Positions 24,897-35,678 of a stretch of DNA of 64,000 bases are shown in pieces. This DNA is from Streptomyces cacaoi (lineage in GTDB: Bacteria > Actinomycetota > Actinomycetes > Streptomycetales > Streptomycetaceae). Made by a program: the position numbers and the translations under genes. The stretch lies in contig NZ_BJMM01000040.1 of assembly GCF_006539165.1 (NCBI RefSeq), positions 1 through 64,000 of the forward strand. Direction: 5' to 3'. The number at the start of each line of letters is the position of its first letter. Positions within the stretch are counted from its first letter, which is position 1. Below the pieces are notes generated by a model, which saw only the letters and a program-made list of their open reading frames with translations, searched no databases and was not told where the DNA came from.

Positions 24897-26720
24897 TCAG
24901 ACCCCGTAGGCGCCGGAGGCGGTGAGCCGCAACGCGGTGTCGATCAGCGGCACATGGCTGAACGCCTGCGGGAAGTTGCCCACCTGCCGCTGGGTGGTCG
25001 AATCCCACTCCTCGGCGAGCAGCCCCACATCGTTGCGGAGCGAGAGCAGCTTCTCGAACAGCTTGCGTGCCTCCTCCACGCGGCCGATCATCGCCAGATC
25101 GTCGGCCAGCCAGAACGAGCAGGCCAGGAAGGCGCCTTCCTCGCCCTCCAGCCCGTCGACGTTCCCCATCTCGCCGTCCTCGCCCTGCTCGCTGCTGGTC
25201 GGGTAGCGCATCACGAAGCCGTCCTCCGTGGACAGTTCGCGCTGGATGGCCTCGATGGTGCCGATCACCCGCTTGTCGTCCGGCGGCAGGAAGCCCATCT
25301 GCGGGATGAGCAGCAGCGAGGCGTCCAGCTCCTGCGAGCCGTAGGACTGCGTGAAGGTGTTGCGCTCCGCGTCGTAGCCCTTCTCGCACACCTCGCGGTG
25401 GATCCGGTCGCGCAGCGCACGCCAGCGGTCCACGGGCCCCTCGGCCTCACCGGACTCGATCAGCTTGACGGTGCGGTCCACGGCCACCCAGGCCATCACC
25501 TTGGAGTGCACGAAGTGCCGTCTGGGGCCGCGGACTTCCCAGATGCCCTCGTCCGGCTCGTCCCAGTGGTCCTCCAGGTAGCCGATGAGCTTGATCTGGA
25601 GGAGCTGTGCGTAGTCGTTGCGGGCAAGCCCCGTCATATGGCCGAGATGCAGCGCCTCGACGACCTCGCCGTACACATCGAGCTGGAGCTGGTTCGCCGC
25701 GCCGTTGCCGACCCGGACGGGCGTGGAGTTCTCGTACCCCGGCAGCCAGCTCAACTCGGCCTCGGACAGCTCGCGTTCGCCGGCGATGCCGTACATGATC
25801 TGGAGGTTCTCCGGGTCGCCGGCCACCGCGCGCAGCAGCCATTCCCGCCAGGCGCGGGCCTCTTCGCGGTATCCGGTGCGCAGCAGCGAGGAGAGCGTGA
25901 TCGCCGCGTCCCGCAGCCAGGTGAACCGGTAGTCCCAGTTGCGCATCCCGCCGAGGCACTCCGGCAGCGAGGTGGTGGGCGCCGCCACGATGCCGCCGGT
26001 CGGCGCGTAGGTGAGCGCCTTGAGGGTGATCAGCGAGCGGACCACGGCCTCCCGGTAGGGGCCGTGGTAGGTGCAGGTGGCGACCCAGTCGCGCCAGAAG
26101 TCCTCGGCGCTGCGCAGCGCCTCCTCCGGCTCCGGGAGGGGCGGCGGCTCCCGGTGCGAGGCCTGCCAGCTGATGGTGAAGGCGACGCGGTCGCCGGCGC
26201 CGATGGTGAAGTCCGCGTAGGTGGTGAGGTCCTCGCCGTAGGTGTCGGCCTCCGTGTCCAGCCAGACCGAGTCGGGCCCGGCGACGGCGACGGTGCGCTG
26301 CCCGGCCTTGTGCACCCACGGCACGACCCAGCCGTAGGAGAAACGCATCCGCAGCGTCGAGCGCATGGGCACCCGGCCGCTCACGCCCTCGACGAGGCGC
26401 ACCAGTTGGGGCGCGTGCCCCTCGCGGGGCGGCATGAAATCGATGATGCGGACGGTGCCGCGCGGGGTGTCCCACTCCTGTTCCAGGACGAGGGAGTCGC
26501 CCCGGTAGCGCCTGCGGTCGGCGACCGGTGGGTCGCCGCCCCCGGCGTGCGCCGGGCCGATGCGCCAGAAACCGTGTTCTTCCGTGCCCAGCAGGCGTGC
26601 GAACACCGCATGGGAGTCGAACCGGGGAAGGCAGAGCCAGTCAGCGGAACCGTCCGTGCCCACAAGGGCGGCGGTCTGCATATCCCCGATGAGTGCGTAA
26701 TCCTCGATGCGCCCAGCCAC
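24897..26720 (-). CDS. GH15-family glucoamylase/trehalase-like enzyme
   Basis: A 607-aa cytoplasmic protein of the bacterial GH15 family without a signal peptide. The N-terminal beta domain begins IEDYALIGDMQTAALVGTDG; the (alpha/alpha)6 domain has the family sequences NWDYRFTWLRDAAI, EEWDSTTQ and GNFPQAFSHVPLI. Actinobacterial members include trehalases and glucoamylase-like enzymes, so trehalose or alpha-glucan is the probable substrate. The GTG at 26720 was chosen over ATG 26726 because GGAG lies 6 nt before it. It is divergent from pyrG. Confidence 0.9.
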   Translation of the reverse strand: MAGRIEDYALIGDMQTAALVGTDGSADWLCLPRFDSHAVFARLLGTEEHGFWRIGPAHAGGGDPPVADRRRYRGDSLVLEQEWDTPRGTVRIIDFMPPREGHAPQLVRLVEGVSGRVPMRSTLRMRFSYGWVVPWVHKAGQRTVAVAGPDSVWLDTEADTYGEDLTTYADFTIGAGDRVAFTISWQASHREPPPLPEPEEALRSAEDFWRDWVATCTYHGPYREAVVRSLITLKALTYAPTGGIVAAPTTSLPECLGGMRNWDYRFTWLRDAAITLSSLLRTGYREEARAWREWLLRAVAGDPENLQIMYGIAGERELSEAELSWLPGYENSTPVRVGNGAANQLQLDVYGEVVEALHLGHMTGLARNDYAQLLQIKLIGYLEDHWDEPDEGIWEVRGPRRHFVHSKVMAWVAVDRTVKLIESGEAEGPVDRWRALRDRIHREVCEKGYDAERNTFTQSYGSQELDASLLLIPQMGFLPPDDKRVIGTIEAIQRELSTEDGFVMRYPTSSEQGEDGEMGNVDGLEGEEGAFLACSFWLADDLAMIGRVEEARKLFEKLLSLRNDVGLLAEEWDSTTQRQVGNFPQAFSHVPLIDTALRLTASGAYGV

Positions 26721-27168
26721 GTGCATCTCCAGTCGAACGAACTGCGGTGACGCCCCCGTGGGACGTGCTGGATGACCTGTGCTTCTGCCTGTCCCAGGCA
26801 AGTGTCCGTGCAGGATACGACGCAGTGATGTGATCCGCCCGACGGTCGGCCGACTCCGTCTGCGCCGATGGGGTGAGCTTCACACCCTCGTTCACCTGCT
26901 GCGACATCCCTGTCACCGAGGGGTGTCGTGGCGCTCCTCACGGTGCCGGGGAAGGCCGGGTGCCCGCCCTCGCCGACGGCACCCCACCCCGGTCGCTGTT
27001 ACGCTGGTAGCCCGTGGAGCGGTGGGCACGCGAACGCGATCTGTTCGACCTGATTCATTCGAGATCCATTCGAGACAGCCCCCCGAACCGCAGCGACGGC
27101 ACCTCGGTCACCCCGACAGGATGCCGCTTCGCACCCCACCACGCGACCACGGGAGCCCCCTCTTGGCC
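26721..27168. other. Divergent intergenic region GH15/pyrG
   Basis: These 448 bp hold a TATCCT -10-like element for GH15 on the minus strand at 26812-26817, a TACGCT -10-like element for pyrG at 27000-27005, and a direct repeat CATTCGAGA at 27056-27064 and 27067-27075 in the pyrG leader. I see no gene here. The promoter calls lack good -35 boxes. Confidence 0.4.
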
Positions 27169-28857
<1,689 letters not shown>

Positions 28858-28859
28858 GG

Positions 28860-29495
28860 ATGTCCACGCGCATCTACGACGAGGCGCAGGAGTGGCAGGT
28901 CACCGCCTCCGAGACGCCGTTCACCGGTAACAAGACCGGGGTGCGTACCGACGACGTCGTCATGCCCGACGGCTCGGTCGCCCGCCGCGACTACCAGACG
29001 CACCCCGGCTCCGTCGCCGTCGTCGCGCTGGACGACCAGGACCGGGTGCTGGTGCTCAGCCAGTACCGCCACCCGGTGCGGCAGAAGCTGTGGGAGATCC
29101 CCGCCGGGCTGCTCGACGTCCCGGGCGAGAACCCGCTGCACGCCGCCCAGCGCGAGCTGTACGAAGAGGCGCATGTGAAGGCGGAGGACTGGCGCGTCCT
29201 CGTCGACGTCTACACCACGCCCGGCGGCAGCGACGAGGCCGTGCGGATCTTCCTCGCGCGGGAGCTGTCCGAGGCCGAGGGCGAGCGGTTCGCCGTCTCC
29301 GACGAGGAGGCGGACATGGAGCTGGCCCGCGTCCAGCTGGAGGAGATCGTGCGCGGCGCGCTCGCCGGCGAGCTGCACAACAACTCCCTGGTGGTGGGCT
29401 CGCTGGCGCTCAACGCGGCGATGCAGGGCGGTGGCGGCCTCAGCGCGCTGCGGCCCGCCGGCTCGCCCTGGCCCGCCCGCCCCTTCGAGGGCTGA
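28860..29495 (+). CDS. NUDIX hydrolase, ADP-ribose pyrophosphatase type
   Basis: A 211-aa NUDIX hydrolase. The Nudix box reads AGLLDVPGENPLHAAQREL followed by YEEA (E-x7-RE-x2-EE catalytic glutamates present). The preceding LSQYRHPV and WEIPAG are typical of ADP-ribose pyrophosphatases, which recycle ADP-ribose to AMP and ribose-5-phosphate. AAGGAG lies upstream of the ATG, and it is almost contiguous with pyrG, so probably one operon. Confidence 0.92.
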   Translation: MSTRIYDEAQEWQVTASETPFTGNKTGVRTDDVVMPDGSVARRDYQTHPGSVAVVALDDQDRVLVLSQYRHPVRQKLWEIPAGLLDVPGENPLHAAQRELYEEAHVKAEDWRVLVDVYTTPGGSDEAVRIFLARELSEAEGERFAVSDEEADMELARVQLEEIVRGALAGELHNNSLVVGSLALNAAMQGGGGLSALRPAGSPWPARPFEG

Positions 29496-29516
29496 GCCGG
29501 CCCTTCGTCCGGCCCC

Positions 29517-29555
29517 GGCGCCGGAGCGTGTGCACGCTGCACGCGCTCCGGCGCC
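29517..29555 (+). terminator. Terminator after pyrG-NUDIX
   Basis: A 12-bp perfect stem GGCGCCGGAGCG/CGCTCCGGCGCC (29517-29528 with 29544-29555) with a 15-nt loop, shortly after the NUDIX stop. There is no U-tract. Confidence 0.6.
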
Positions 29556-29658
29556 TCCGTCCTGTCCGGCGTCCGCCTCGATCCGCTACGGGCGCCGCAC
29601 GGTGAACTACGCTTCGGACGTCAGCACGCACAGGCGCAGGTGAACGGGAGCGTGGCCC

Positions 29659-32022
29659 GTGACGGAACAGGTGGTGCAGTCCGCAGGTAAGGGAGCCGGG
29701 ACCCGCGCCCCCGGGCCGCCCCGCCCGCACTTCGCCGGCCGCGAGCGCGAACTGCGCGCCCTGGACGAGGACACCACCCGCGCCGGTCTGCACACCCTCT
29801 CCGGCCATCCGTCGCCGTACAGCCGGGTGCTGCTCGTCGCCGGTGCGCCCGGCTCCGGACGCACCACGCTGGCCGAGGAGTTCGTGCACCGCCTGTGCGC
29901 GCGCACGCCCGGGACGGTGCTGCGGGCCCGGCTGACCGACCCGGGCGGCACGGCCGTCCCCACCGAGCGGACCGCGCGCGATCTGCTGGCCGCCCTGGAG
30001 TCCTCCCGCACCCCGCAGGCCGGTGCCGACGAGGAGGCCCTGTCCGCCGCGCTGCGGGCCGAGTTGGCGGACCGCGCCGGGCGCGACGGCCGCCCCCTGG
30101 TGCTGCTGCTGGACGATGTCGCCCGCTCCCAGCAGGTGCTCGATCTGCTTCCCGAGAGCCGGGACTGCCTCGTCGTCGCCGTCTCCTCCGGCCCGCTGAC
30201 CCAGGTGCCCGACGTCCGCCCCTGCACGCTCGGCGGGCTGGACCGGGCAGCCGCCGTCTCCCTGCTGGCCCGCCGGGCCGGTTCGGCGCCGCGGCTGACG
30301 GTCGACCCGCGCGGCGCCGAGACGCTGGCCGAACTGTGCGGTGACCTGCCGGCCGCGCTCGCGCTGGTCGGCGGTTGGTTCGGCGCCCGCCCCAAGCTGT
30401 CGGTGGCCGACGCCGTCGCACTCCTGCGGCAGGTGCCGGACACACCCGTCCCGCGCGGCCGGCCGGGGCCGTCGGCCGAGGCGGACGGTGCGGTGGACGC
30501 AGGGAACGCAACGGATGCAACGGACGCAGCGGGCACAGCGGATGCGGCGGACGCAGCGGACGCACCGGACGGGGAGCACGCGGCGGACGCCGAGGGCGCT
30601 GCCGGTGCGGTCGGCGTCGGCGACGTGGCGGACCCGGAGACGGACGCCGAGGACGAGCACCCGGCGCCGCCCGGACCGCCGGCGCCGTATCCGCCCGCGC
30701 CGCTCGTACGCGCCTTCCGGCTGGTCAACGGCTCGCTGACCGGCTCGCACGCCCGGCTGCTGAGGCTGCTCTCCCTGGCGCCCGCCGCCTCCGTCGACCC
30801 GCTCGGCGCCTCCGCCCTCGCCGGCTGCTCGGTGGCCGCCGCACACGCCGCGCTGGAGGAGTTCGTCCGCCTCGGTCTGCTGCGTGCGCTCGGCGGCTCG
30901 CGCTACGAGGTGCCCGGCTGCCTCGACCCGCTGCTGCGTGCCGAGCTGGAGGAGCACGAACGCCCGGACGAGGCGCTGCTGGCCAGGGCGCGGCTGCTGG
31001 AGCGCACGGTGCGCCGGCTGGAGGCGTGCCGCGCGGTGTGCGAACCGTCCGGCTCCCCGGCGCGCAAGCGGCTGGCCGGTATGCCGGGCGCGCTGCGTTT
31101 CGCGCACAGGACCGAGGCACGCACCTGGCTGGAGGCGCGGCGTCCCGAGCTGCTGGCGGCGGCCCGCGCCGCGGTCGCCGACAGCGAGGGCCGGCTGGAC
31201 ACCCTGGCCCGCCGGCTGGTCTCCGGGCTGGCCAGGGCGCTGGACGCGCACCGGGAACCCGAGGCAGCGGCCCCGGAGCTGTACCGGCTGCACGAACTGG
31301 TGCTGGACGTCGCCGAGCGCGGCGGGCTGCACCGGGAGCGGGCGGCGGCGCTGCTCTACCTCGGCGATCTCGACGCGGGCACCCGGCGCCTGGAGACGGC
31401 CCGTGCCCGCTACCGCACCGCGCTGGACTCGGCCCGCGCGGGCGACGACCCGGTGGCCGCCGGCCGCGCCCTGGAGTCGCTGGGCGGCACCTACGCGGAG
31501 CTGGGCGACTGGGAGCGGGCCGCCGACTGGTACGGCCGGGCGCTCGCCCTGCGGCTGACCCGCAGCACCCCCGCCGACCGGGAGGCGGTGGCGAGGCTGC
31601 ACGCGCGGCTCGGCGCCGTACACGGACGGGCGGGCCGCCGGAGCGAGGCGCTGCGCGGCTGGAAGGCGGCGGCCGCGGCCTTCCGCAGGCTCGGGGACTC
31701 CGCCTCGCACGCCCGGGCGCTCTCGGAGGCGGCGCGGGTGCAGGAGGAGGCGGACCGCCCGCAGGACGCGGTACGGCTGTGCGGACAGGCGCTGGAGGCG
31801 GCCCGGCGCGCGGGGGACGTACGGCTCCAGGCCGCGTTGCGGATGCGGCTGGCGGACGGCTGCGAACGGCTGGGGGACCGGCGCGCGGCCCGCTCCAACC
31901 GCGCCGCGGGCCGCCGGCTGCTGGCCGCGCTCGGCGAGGACGGGACGGGGGACGGGACAGGGGAGGCGCCTGCGGCGGGGGATGCCGGGCCGGACGCGGC
32001 CGGGCGGTACCGGTCCGGCTGA
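29659..32022 (+). CDS. NB-ARC/STAND-like ATPase with C-terminal TPRs, no DNA-binding domain
   Basis: A 787-aa protein. The P-loop at residues 62-70 is GAPGSGRTT, with Arg68 where the Walker A lysine should be. Walker B is LVLLLDDVA, and ELCGDLPAALALVGGW matches the GLPLAL motif of NB-ARC ATPases. An acidic Ala/Asp low-complexity linker lies at about residues 273-340, then a winged-helix-like segment (LLRLLSLAPAASVDPLGASALA), then TPRs from about residue 430 to 760. The layout equals that of AfsR/SARP regulators without the DNA-binding part. It lies alone between NUDIX and ald. A signalling or scaffold role is inferred. GTG start with GGGAG upstream. Confidence 0.82.
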   Translation: MTEQVVQSAGKGAGTRAPGPPRPHFAGRERELRALDEDTTRAGLHTLSGHPSPYSRVLLVAGAPGSGRTTLAEEFVHRLCARTPGTVLRARLTDPGGTAVPTERTARDLLAALESSRTPQAGADEEALSAALRAELADRAGRDGRPLVLLLDDVARSQQVLDLLPESRDCLVVAVSSGPLTQVPDVRPCTLGGLDRAAAVSLLARRAGSAPRLTVDPRGAETLAELCGDLPAALALVGGWFGARPKLSVADAVALLRQVPDTPVPRGRPGPSAEADGAVDAGNATDATDAAGTADAADAADAPDGEHAADAEGAAGAVGVGDVADPETDAEDEHPAPPGPPAPYPPAPLVRAFRLVNGSLTGSHARLLRLLSLAPAASVDPLGASALAGCSVAAAHAALEEFVRLGLLRALGGSRYEVPGCLDPLLRAELEEHERPDEALLARARLLERTVRRLEACRAVCEPSGSPARKRLAGMPGALRFAHRTEARTWLEARRPELLAAARAAVADSEGRLDTLARRLVSGLARALDAHREPEAAAPELYRLHELVLDVAERGGLHRERAAALLYLGDLDAGTRRLETARARYRTALDSARAGDDPVAAGRALESLGGTYAELGDWERAADWYGRALALRLTRSTPADREAVARLHARLGAVHGRAGRRSEALRGWKAAAAAFRRLGDSASHARALSEAARVQEEADRPQDAVRLCGQALEAARRAGDVRLQAALRMRLADGCERLGDRRAARSNRAAGRRLLAALGEDGTGDGTGEAPAAGDAGPDAAGRYRSG

Positions 32023-32226
32023 CGGCGGCACGGGTTCCGCTTGCACCGCGGGTAACCCCTCCGCCACCTACGAAACATATAGAGAAGGCGAAAAAGATCG
32101 ACGCTTTGTAAGGCTGGACAGCTCAGGGTCCTTCATTAGACTGGTGAAGCCGTGGTCACCCCGGCTGTTGCAAGCATGCGCGCGACCCGGCCTCAACCCC
32201 CTTCCGCACCCCCTGAGTGAAGGACC

Positions 32227-33351
32227 GTGATCGACGTGAAGGTCGGTATCCCCCGCGAGGTCAAGAACAACGAGTTCCGTGTGGCCATCACCCCGGCCGG
32301 GGTGCACGAACTGGTCCGCAACGGACACCAGGTCCATGTGGAGCGCTCGGCCGGCGCCGGCTCCTCCATCCCGGACGAGGAGTACAGCGCCGCCGGCGCC
32401 GAGATCCTCCCCACGGCCGACGAGGTGTGGGCCGCCGCCGACCTGCTGCTGAAGGTCAAGGAGCCCGTCGCCGAGGAGTACCACCGGCTCCGCAAGGACC
32501 AGACGCTCTTCACCTACCTCCACCTCGCCGCCTCCCGCGAGTGCACCGACGCCCTGCTGAAGTCGGGCACCACGGCCATCGCCTACGAGACCGTCGAGCT
32601 GGCCAACCGCAGCCTGCCGCTGCTCGCCCCCATGTCGGAGGTCGCGGGCCGGATCGCCCCGCAGGTCGGCGCCTACCACCTGATGGCCTCGGCCGGCGGG
32701 CGCGGTGTGCTGCCCGGCGGGGTGCCCGGCGTGCACGCGGGCCGTGCCGTCGTCATCGGCGGTGGCGTCTCGGGGTGGAACGCCACACAGATCGCGGTGG
32801 GCCTCGGCTTCCACGTCACGCTGCTCGACAAGGACATCAACAAGCTCCGCGAGGCCGACCGCATCTTCGGCAACCGGGTGCGGACGGTCGCGTCCAACGC
32901 CTACGAGCTGGAGCGCGCGGTGCTCGACGCCGATCTGGTCGTGGGTGCCGTGCTGATCCCCGGTGCCAAGGCGCCGAAGCTGGTCGACAACGAGCTGGTC
33001 TCGCGCATGAAGCCGGGAAGTGTTCTTGTCGACATCGCGATCGACCAGGGCGGCTGCTTCGAGGACTCCCGTCCGACGACGCACGCGCAGCCGACCTTCG
33101 ACGTCCACGACTCCGTCTTCTACTGCGTCGCGAACATGCCGGGCGCCGTGCCGAACACCTCCACGTACGCGCTGACCAACGCGACGCTGCCGTACATCGT
33201 CGAGGTCGCCAACCGTGGCTGGCGGGACGCGCTGCGCCGTGACCCCGCCCTGGCGAAGGGCCTCAACACCCATGACGGCGAGGTGACTTACGGCTCCGTC
33301 GGCGAGGCGCACGGGCTGCCGGTGCGCGACGTCGCGACGCTGCTGGGCTGA
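32227..33351 (+). CDS. ald: Alanine dehydrogenase
   Basis: A 374-aa NAD-dependent L-alanine dehydrogenase (alanine to pyruvate plus ammonia). Family sequences include VGIPREVKNNEFRVA, the substrate Lys in LLLKVKEP, the catalytic His in TYLHLAAS, and the Rossmann loop AVVIGGGVSGWNA. The GTG at 32227 is the family-typical start (MIDVKVGIPREV); GTG 32236 is better spaced from GAAGGA and remains possible. The length is normal. Confidence 0.97.
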   Translation: MIDVKVGIPREVKNNEFRVAITPAGVHELVRNGHQVHVERSAGAGSSIPDEEYSAAGAEILPTADEVWAAADLLLKVKEPVAEEYHRLRKDQTLFTYLHLAASRECTDALLKSGTTAIAYETVELANRSLPLLAPMSEVAGRIAPQVGAYHLMASAGGRGVLPGGVPGVHAGRAVVIGGGVSGWNATQIAVGLGFHVTLLDKDINKLREADRIFGNRVRTVASNAYELERAVLDADLVVGAVLIPGAKAPKLVDNELVSRMKPGSVLVDIAIDQGGCFEDSRPTTHAQPTFDVHDSVFYCVANMPGAVPNTSTYALTNATLPYIVEVANRGWRDALRRDPALAKGLNTHDGEVTYGSVGEAHGLPVRDVATLLG

Positions 33352-33361
33352 ACGCCGGGCC

Positions 33362-33384
33362 GACCGGCGGCCGGTGCGCCGGTC
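33362..33384 (+). terminator. Small hairpin after ald
   Basis: An 8-bp stem GACCGGCG/CGCCGGTC with a 7-nt loop begins 10 bp after the ald stop codon. Confidence 0.4.
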
Positions 33385-33529
33385 AACCTCCGTACGCCAA
33401 CGGGGAGAACAACGGGCAAAGCCGGGTGGGGCGTCGTATAACGGCGAATAAAGGGGCGAAACGGTGCCGACGGGCAGACGGCGCCGCCTCCTTCGCCCGC
33501 CGGGCGCTGTCAACGTCATCAACGTCACG

Positions 33530-33567
33530 TCACCGGCCGGACCTTGAGGCAGAGGTCCGGCCGGTGA
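33530..33567 (+). terminator. Strong hairpin insulating the parA operon
   Basis: A perfect 15-bp stem (33530-33544 with 33553-33567) with an 8-nt loop lies between ald and the parA promoter. It probably stops read-through from ald. Confidence 0.7.
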
Positions 33568-33722
33568 TGTGTGCGTGTGCGCCCGTCCGTAGCCTCAACT
33601 CGCCCCGTACGCAACCGTCCACCCGATTTGTGACACCGGGAAACGGCGCGAAGAACACCTGGGGCCTCTTGACATCCGGCCACTCGGTTACCGACACATC
33701 GTGCCGTCTCCGGCGGATTGTG

Positions 33723-33752
33723 TTGCTGCGGACCGCCGACACGCCATAGAGT
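33723..33752 (+). promoter_or_regulatory. Promoter of the parA-like operon
   Basis: TTGCTG (33723-33728), an 18-bp spacer and TAGAGT (33747-33752) fit a sigma70/HrdB promoter, with transcription starting near 33759 and a ~65-nt leader. Confidence 0.5.
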
Positions 33753-33824
33753 CGCCAACCGTCGGCATGGTGTCACGCTGACCTGTCTAGAAATTTCCTG
33801 GTCACCAAGGAGGTAGGACGACTT

Positions 33825-35033
33825 GTGAATGAGTCGACATTTTCTCCCGGGGGTGGTCAACCAGGAGCGCCTGTGCGAGGCCAGGGGGCCTCGGGTCCCT
33901 TGGCGCCCGAGGGTGTCGGCTCCGTCGCTGTCCGCACCTTCGCAGCACACCAGAACCCGACCCCGAGCATGACAGCCCACCAGAGCATGGACGGCCACGA
34001 CGTGAACGCCACGGCCGGCGACGCTGCGAACGGCCAGTCCGCCGAGCGATTCGCCGACTACACCGACCCCCAGTACGACCCCAACTACGGGGAACTGCCG
34101 GAGGGGCACTTCTACGACCCGGACGCGGAGTACGAGCCCGATCCGGAGTACGCCGCCACCCTCGCCCCCGACGCCGCCCGCCAGCGGCGCGAACGCATCG
34201 GCCCCACCGGGCGCCCGCTGCCGTACTTCCCGATCCCCGGACCGGTCAACGAGCACGGTCCGGCCAAGATCATCGCGATGTGCAACCAGAAGGGCGGGGT
34301 CGGCAAGACGACCTCGACCATCAACCTCGGTGCCGCGCTCGCCGAATACGGCCGCCGTGTCCTGCTCGTGGACTTCGACCCGCAGGGCGCGCTCTCCGTC
34401 GGCCTCGGCGTGAACCCGATGGAGCTGGACCTCACCGTCTACAACCTGCTGATGGAGCGCGGCCTCGCGCCCGACGAGGTGCTGCTCAAGACGGCGGTCG
34501 CGGGCATGGATCTGCTGCCGAGCAACATCGACCTGTCCGCCGCCGAGGTCCAGTTGGTCAGCGAGGTGGCCCGCGAGTCCACGCTCCAGCGTGCGCTGGG
34601 GCCGCTGATGAACGACTACGACTTCATCGTCATCGACTGCCAGCCCTCGCTCGGCCTGCTCACCGTGAACGCGCTCACCGCGGCGCACAAGGTGATCGTC
34701 CCGCTGGAGTGCGAGTTCTTCGCGCTGCGCGGTGTCGCGCTGCTCACCGAGACGATCGAGAAGGTGCAGGAGCGGCTCAACCCGGCGCTGGAGCTGGACG
34801 GCATCCTGGCCACCATGTACGACTCGCGCACCGTGCACAGCCGCGAGGTGCTCGCGCGGGTCGTGGAGGCGTTCGACGACAACGTCTACCACACCGTGAT
34901 CGGGCGCACCGTCCGCTTCCCGGAGACGACGGTCGCGGGCGAGCCGATCACCACCTACGCGTCCAACTCCGTGGGCGCCGCCGCCTATCGCCAGCTCGCC
35001 AGGGAGGTGCTCGCCCGGTGCCACGCCGAGTGA
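33825..35033 (+). CDS. ParA-family ATPase paralogue with long acidic N-terminus
   Basis: A 402-aa ParA/Soj-type ATPase. The deviant Walker A is QKGGVGKTT (K156 and K161), Walker A' is LLVDFDPQGALS, and Walker B is FIVIDCQPSLGLLTVNAL. Residues 1-145 form a disordered acidic extension absent from Soj. Such ATPases move DNA or proteins over the nucleoid. It is not the oriC parAB copy: no parB follows, but a small probable DNA-binding protein overlaps its 3' end, then scpA. I recall that S. coelicolor has a ParA paralogue at the matching position implicated in sporulation segregation. GTG start after AAGGAGG. Confidence 0.9.
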   Translation: MNESTFSPGGGQPGAPVRGQGASGPLAPEGVGSVAVRTFAAHQNPTPSMTAHQSMDGHDVNATAGDAANGQSAERFADYTDPQYDPNYGELPEGHFYDPDAEYEPDPEYAATLAPDAARQRRERIGPTGRPLPYFPIPGPVNEHGPAKIIAMCNQKGGVGKTTSTINLGAALAEYGRRVLLVDFDPQGALSVGLGVNPMELDLTVYNLLMERGLAPDEVLLKTAVAGMDLLPSNIDLSAAEVQLVSEVARESTLQRALGPLMNDYDFIVIDCQPSLGLLTVNALTAAHKVIVPLECEFFALRGVALLTETIEKVQERLNPALELDGILATMYDSRTVHSREVLARVVEAFDDNVYHTVIGRTVRFPETTVAGEPITTYASNSVGAAAYRQLAREVLARCHAE

Positions 35034-35653
35034 GTCTGCCGGCAGCCGACGAACTGTTCCGTACCACCGGCGGGTCGGCCGTGCAGCCGTCCGCACCGCA
35101 GCAGGGGACCGCAGCACAGGGCGGCCAGGTGAACGGCGAGACCGCCGCGCCGGCCTCGTCCCGGACGAAGCCCAAGGTGCCCGCACCCTCGCCCGAGCCC
35201 GCCGCCGAGACGCCGGGCACCGAACACGCCTCCTCCGGCGGTGCGTCGGACGAGCCGGCCACCGGCGGTGAGCACGAGGGCCGGGAGCGGCGCCCCGCGC
35301 AGGACACCGAGCGGCAGGCCCCGCCCGCACAGCAGTCGCGTACGACCGCCGAGCGGTCGGCGGCCCGTGGCGGCGGCACCAAGAGCGGCCGCGCTGCCGC
35401 GAGTTCGGGCACCCGGCGCGGGCGGGCCAACCGCCGGCCCAGCGGGCGGGAACGCCACGACGAGAAGATCACGGTGTATGTCTCCGCCGAGGAGCTGATG
35501 GACCTCGAACACGCGCGGCTGGTGCTGCGCGGCGAGCACGGGCTGGCCGTCGACCGCGGCCGCATCGTGCGCGAGGCCGTCGCCGTCGTCCTGGCCGACC
35601 TCGAATCCCGCGGGGACGCGAGCATTCTCGTGAGGCGGTTGCGCGGGCGCTGA
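35018..35653 (+). CDS. Probable ribbon-helix-helix partner of the ParA paralogue
   Basis: A 211-aa protein. Residues 1-147 are disordered, rich in Pro/Ala/Glu, then Arg/Gly/Ser. The C-terminal 64 residues look folded: a strand KITVYVS, a helix EELMDLEHARLVLRG and a second helix RGRIVREAVAVVLADLE, the order expected of a ribbon-helix-helix DNA-binding dimer. The GTG at 35018 has AGGGAGG 10 nt upstream and overlaps the ATPase gene by 16 bp, so the two are tightly coupled. The RHH call is my inference from pattern; the function as centromere or ScpAB adaptor is a hypothesis. Confidence 0.75.
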   Translation: MPRRVSLPAADELFRTTGGSAVQPSAPQQGTAAQGGQVNGETAAPASSRTKPKVPAPSPEPAAETPGTEHASSGGASDEPATGGEHEGRERRPAQDTERQAPPAQQSRTTAERSAARGGGTKSGRAAASSGTRRGRANRRPSGRERHDEKITVYVSAEELMDLEHARLVLRGEHGLAVDRGRIVREAVAVVLADLESRGDASILVRRLRGR

Positions 35654-35665
35654 ACGCCGTGCCAG

Positions 35666-35671
35666 TACGCT
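35666..35671 (+). promoter_or_regulatory. -10 element for leaderless scpA
   Basis: TACGCT ends 7 nt before ATG 35679, giving scpA-scpB-rluB a promoter inside the operon. Confidence 0.45.
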
Positions 35672-35678
35672 GCCTGCG

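Larger units (their letters stand above)
33352..33824. other. Intergenic region between ald and parA paralogue
   Basis: These 473 bp carry two hairpins and a promoter (listed separately). A perfect TTGACA at 33669-33674 has no good -10 at normal distance. A strong AAGGAGGT precedes the parA-like GTG. I see no gene. Confidence 0.55.

Noticed and set aside
33669..33674. Perfect TTGACA as the parA promoter -35
   Set aside because: No TANNNT at 16-19 bp; the TTGCTG-18-TAGAGT pair further on fits better.
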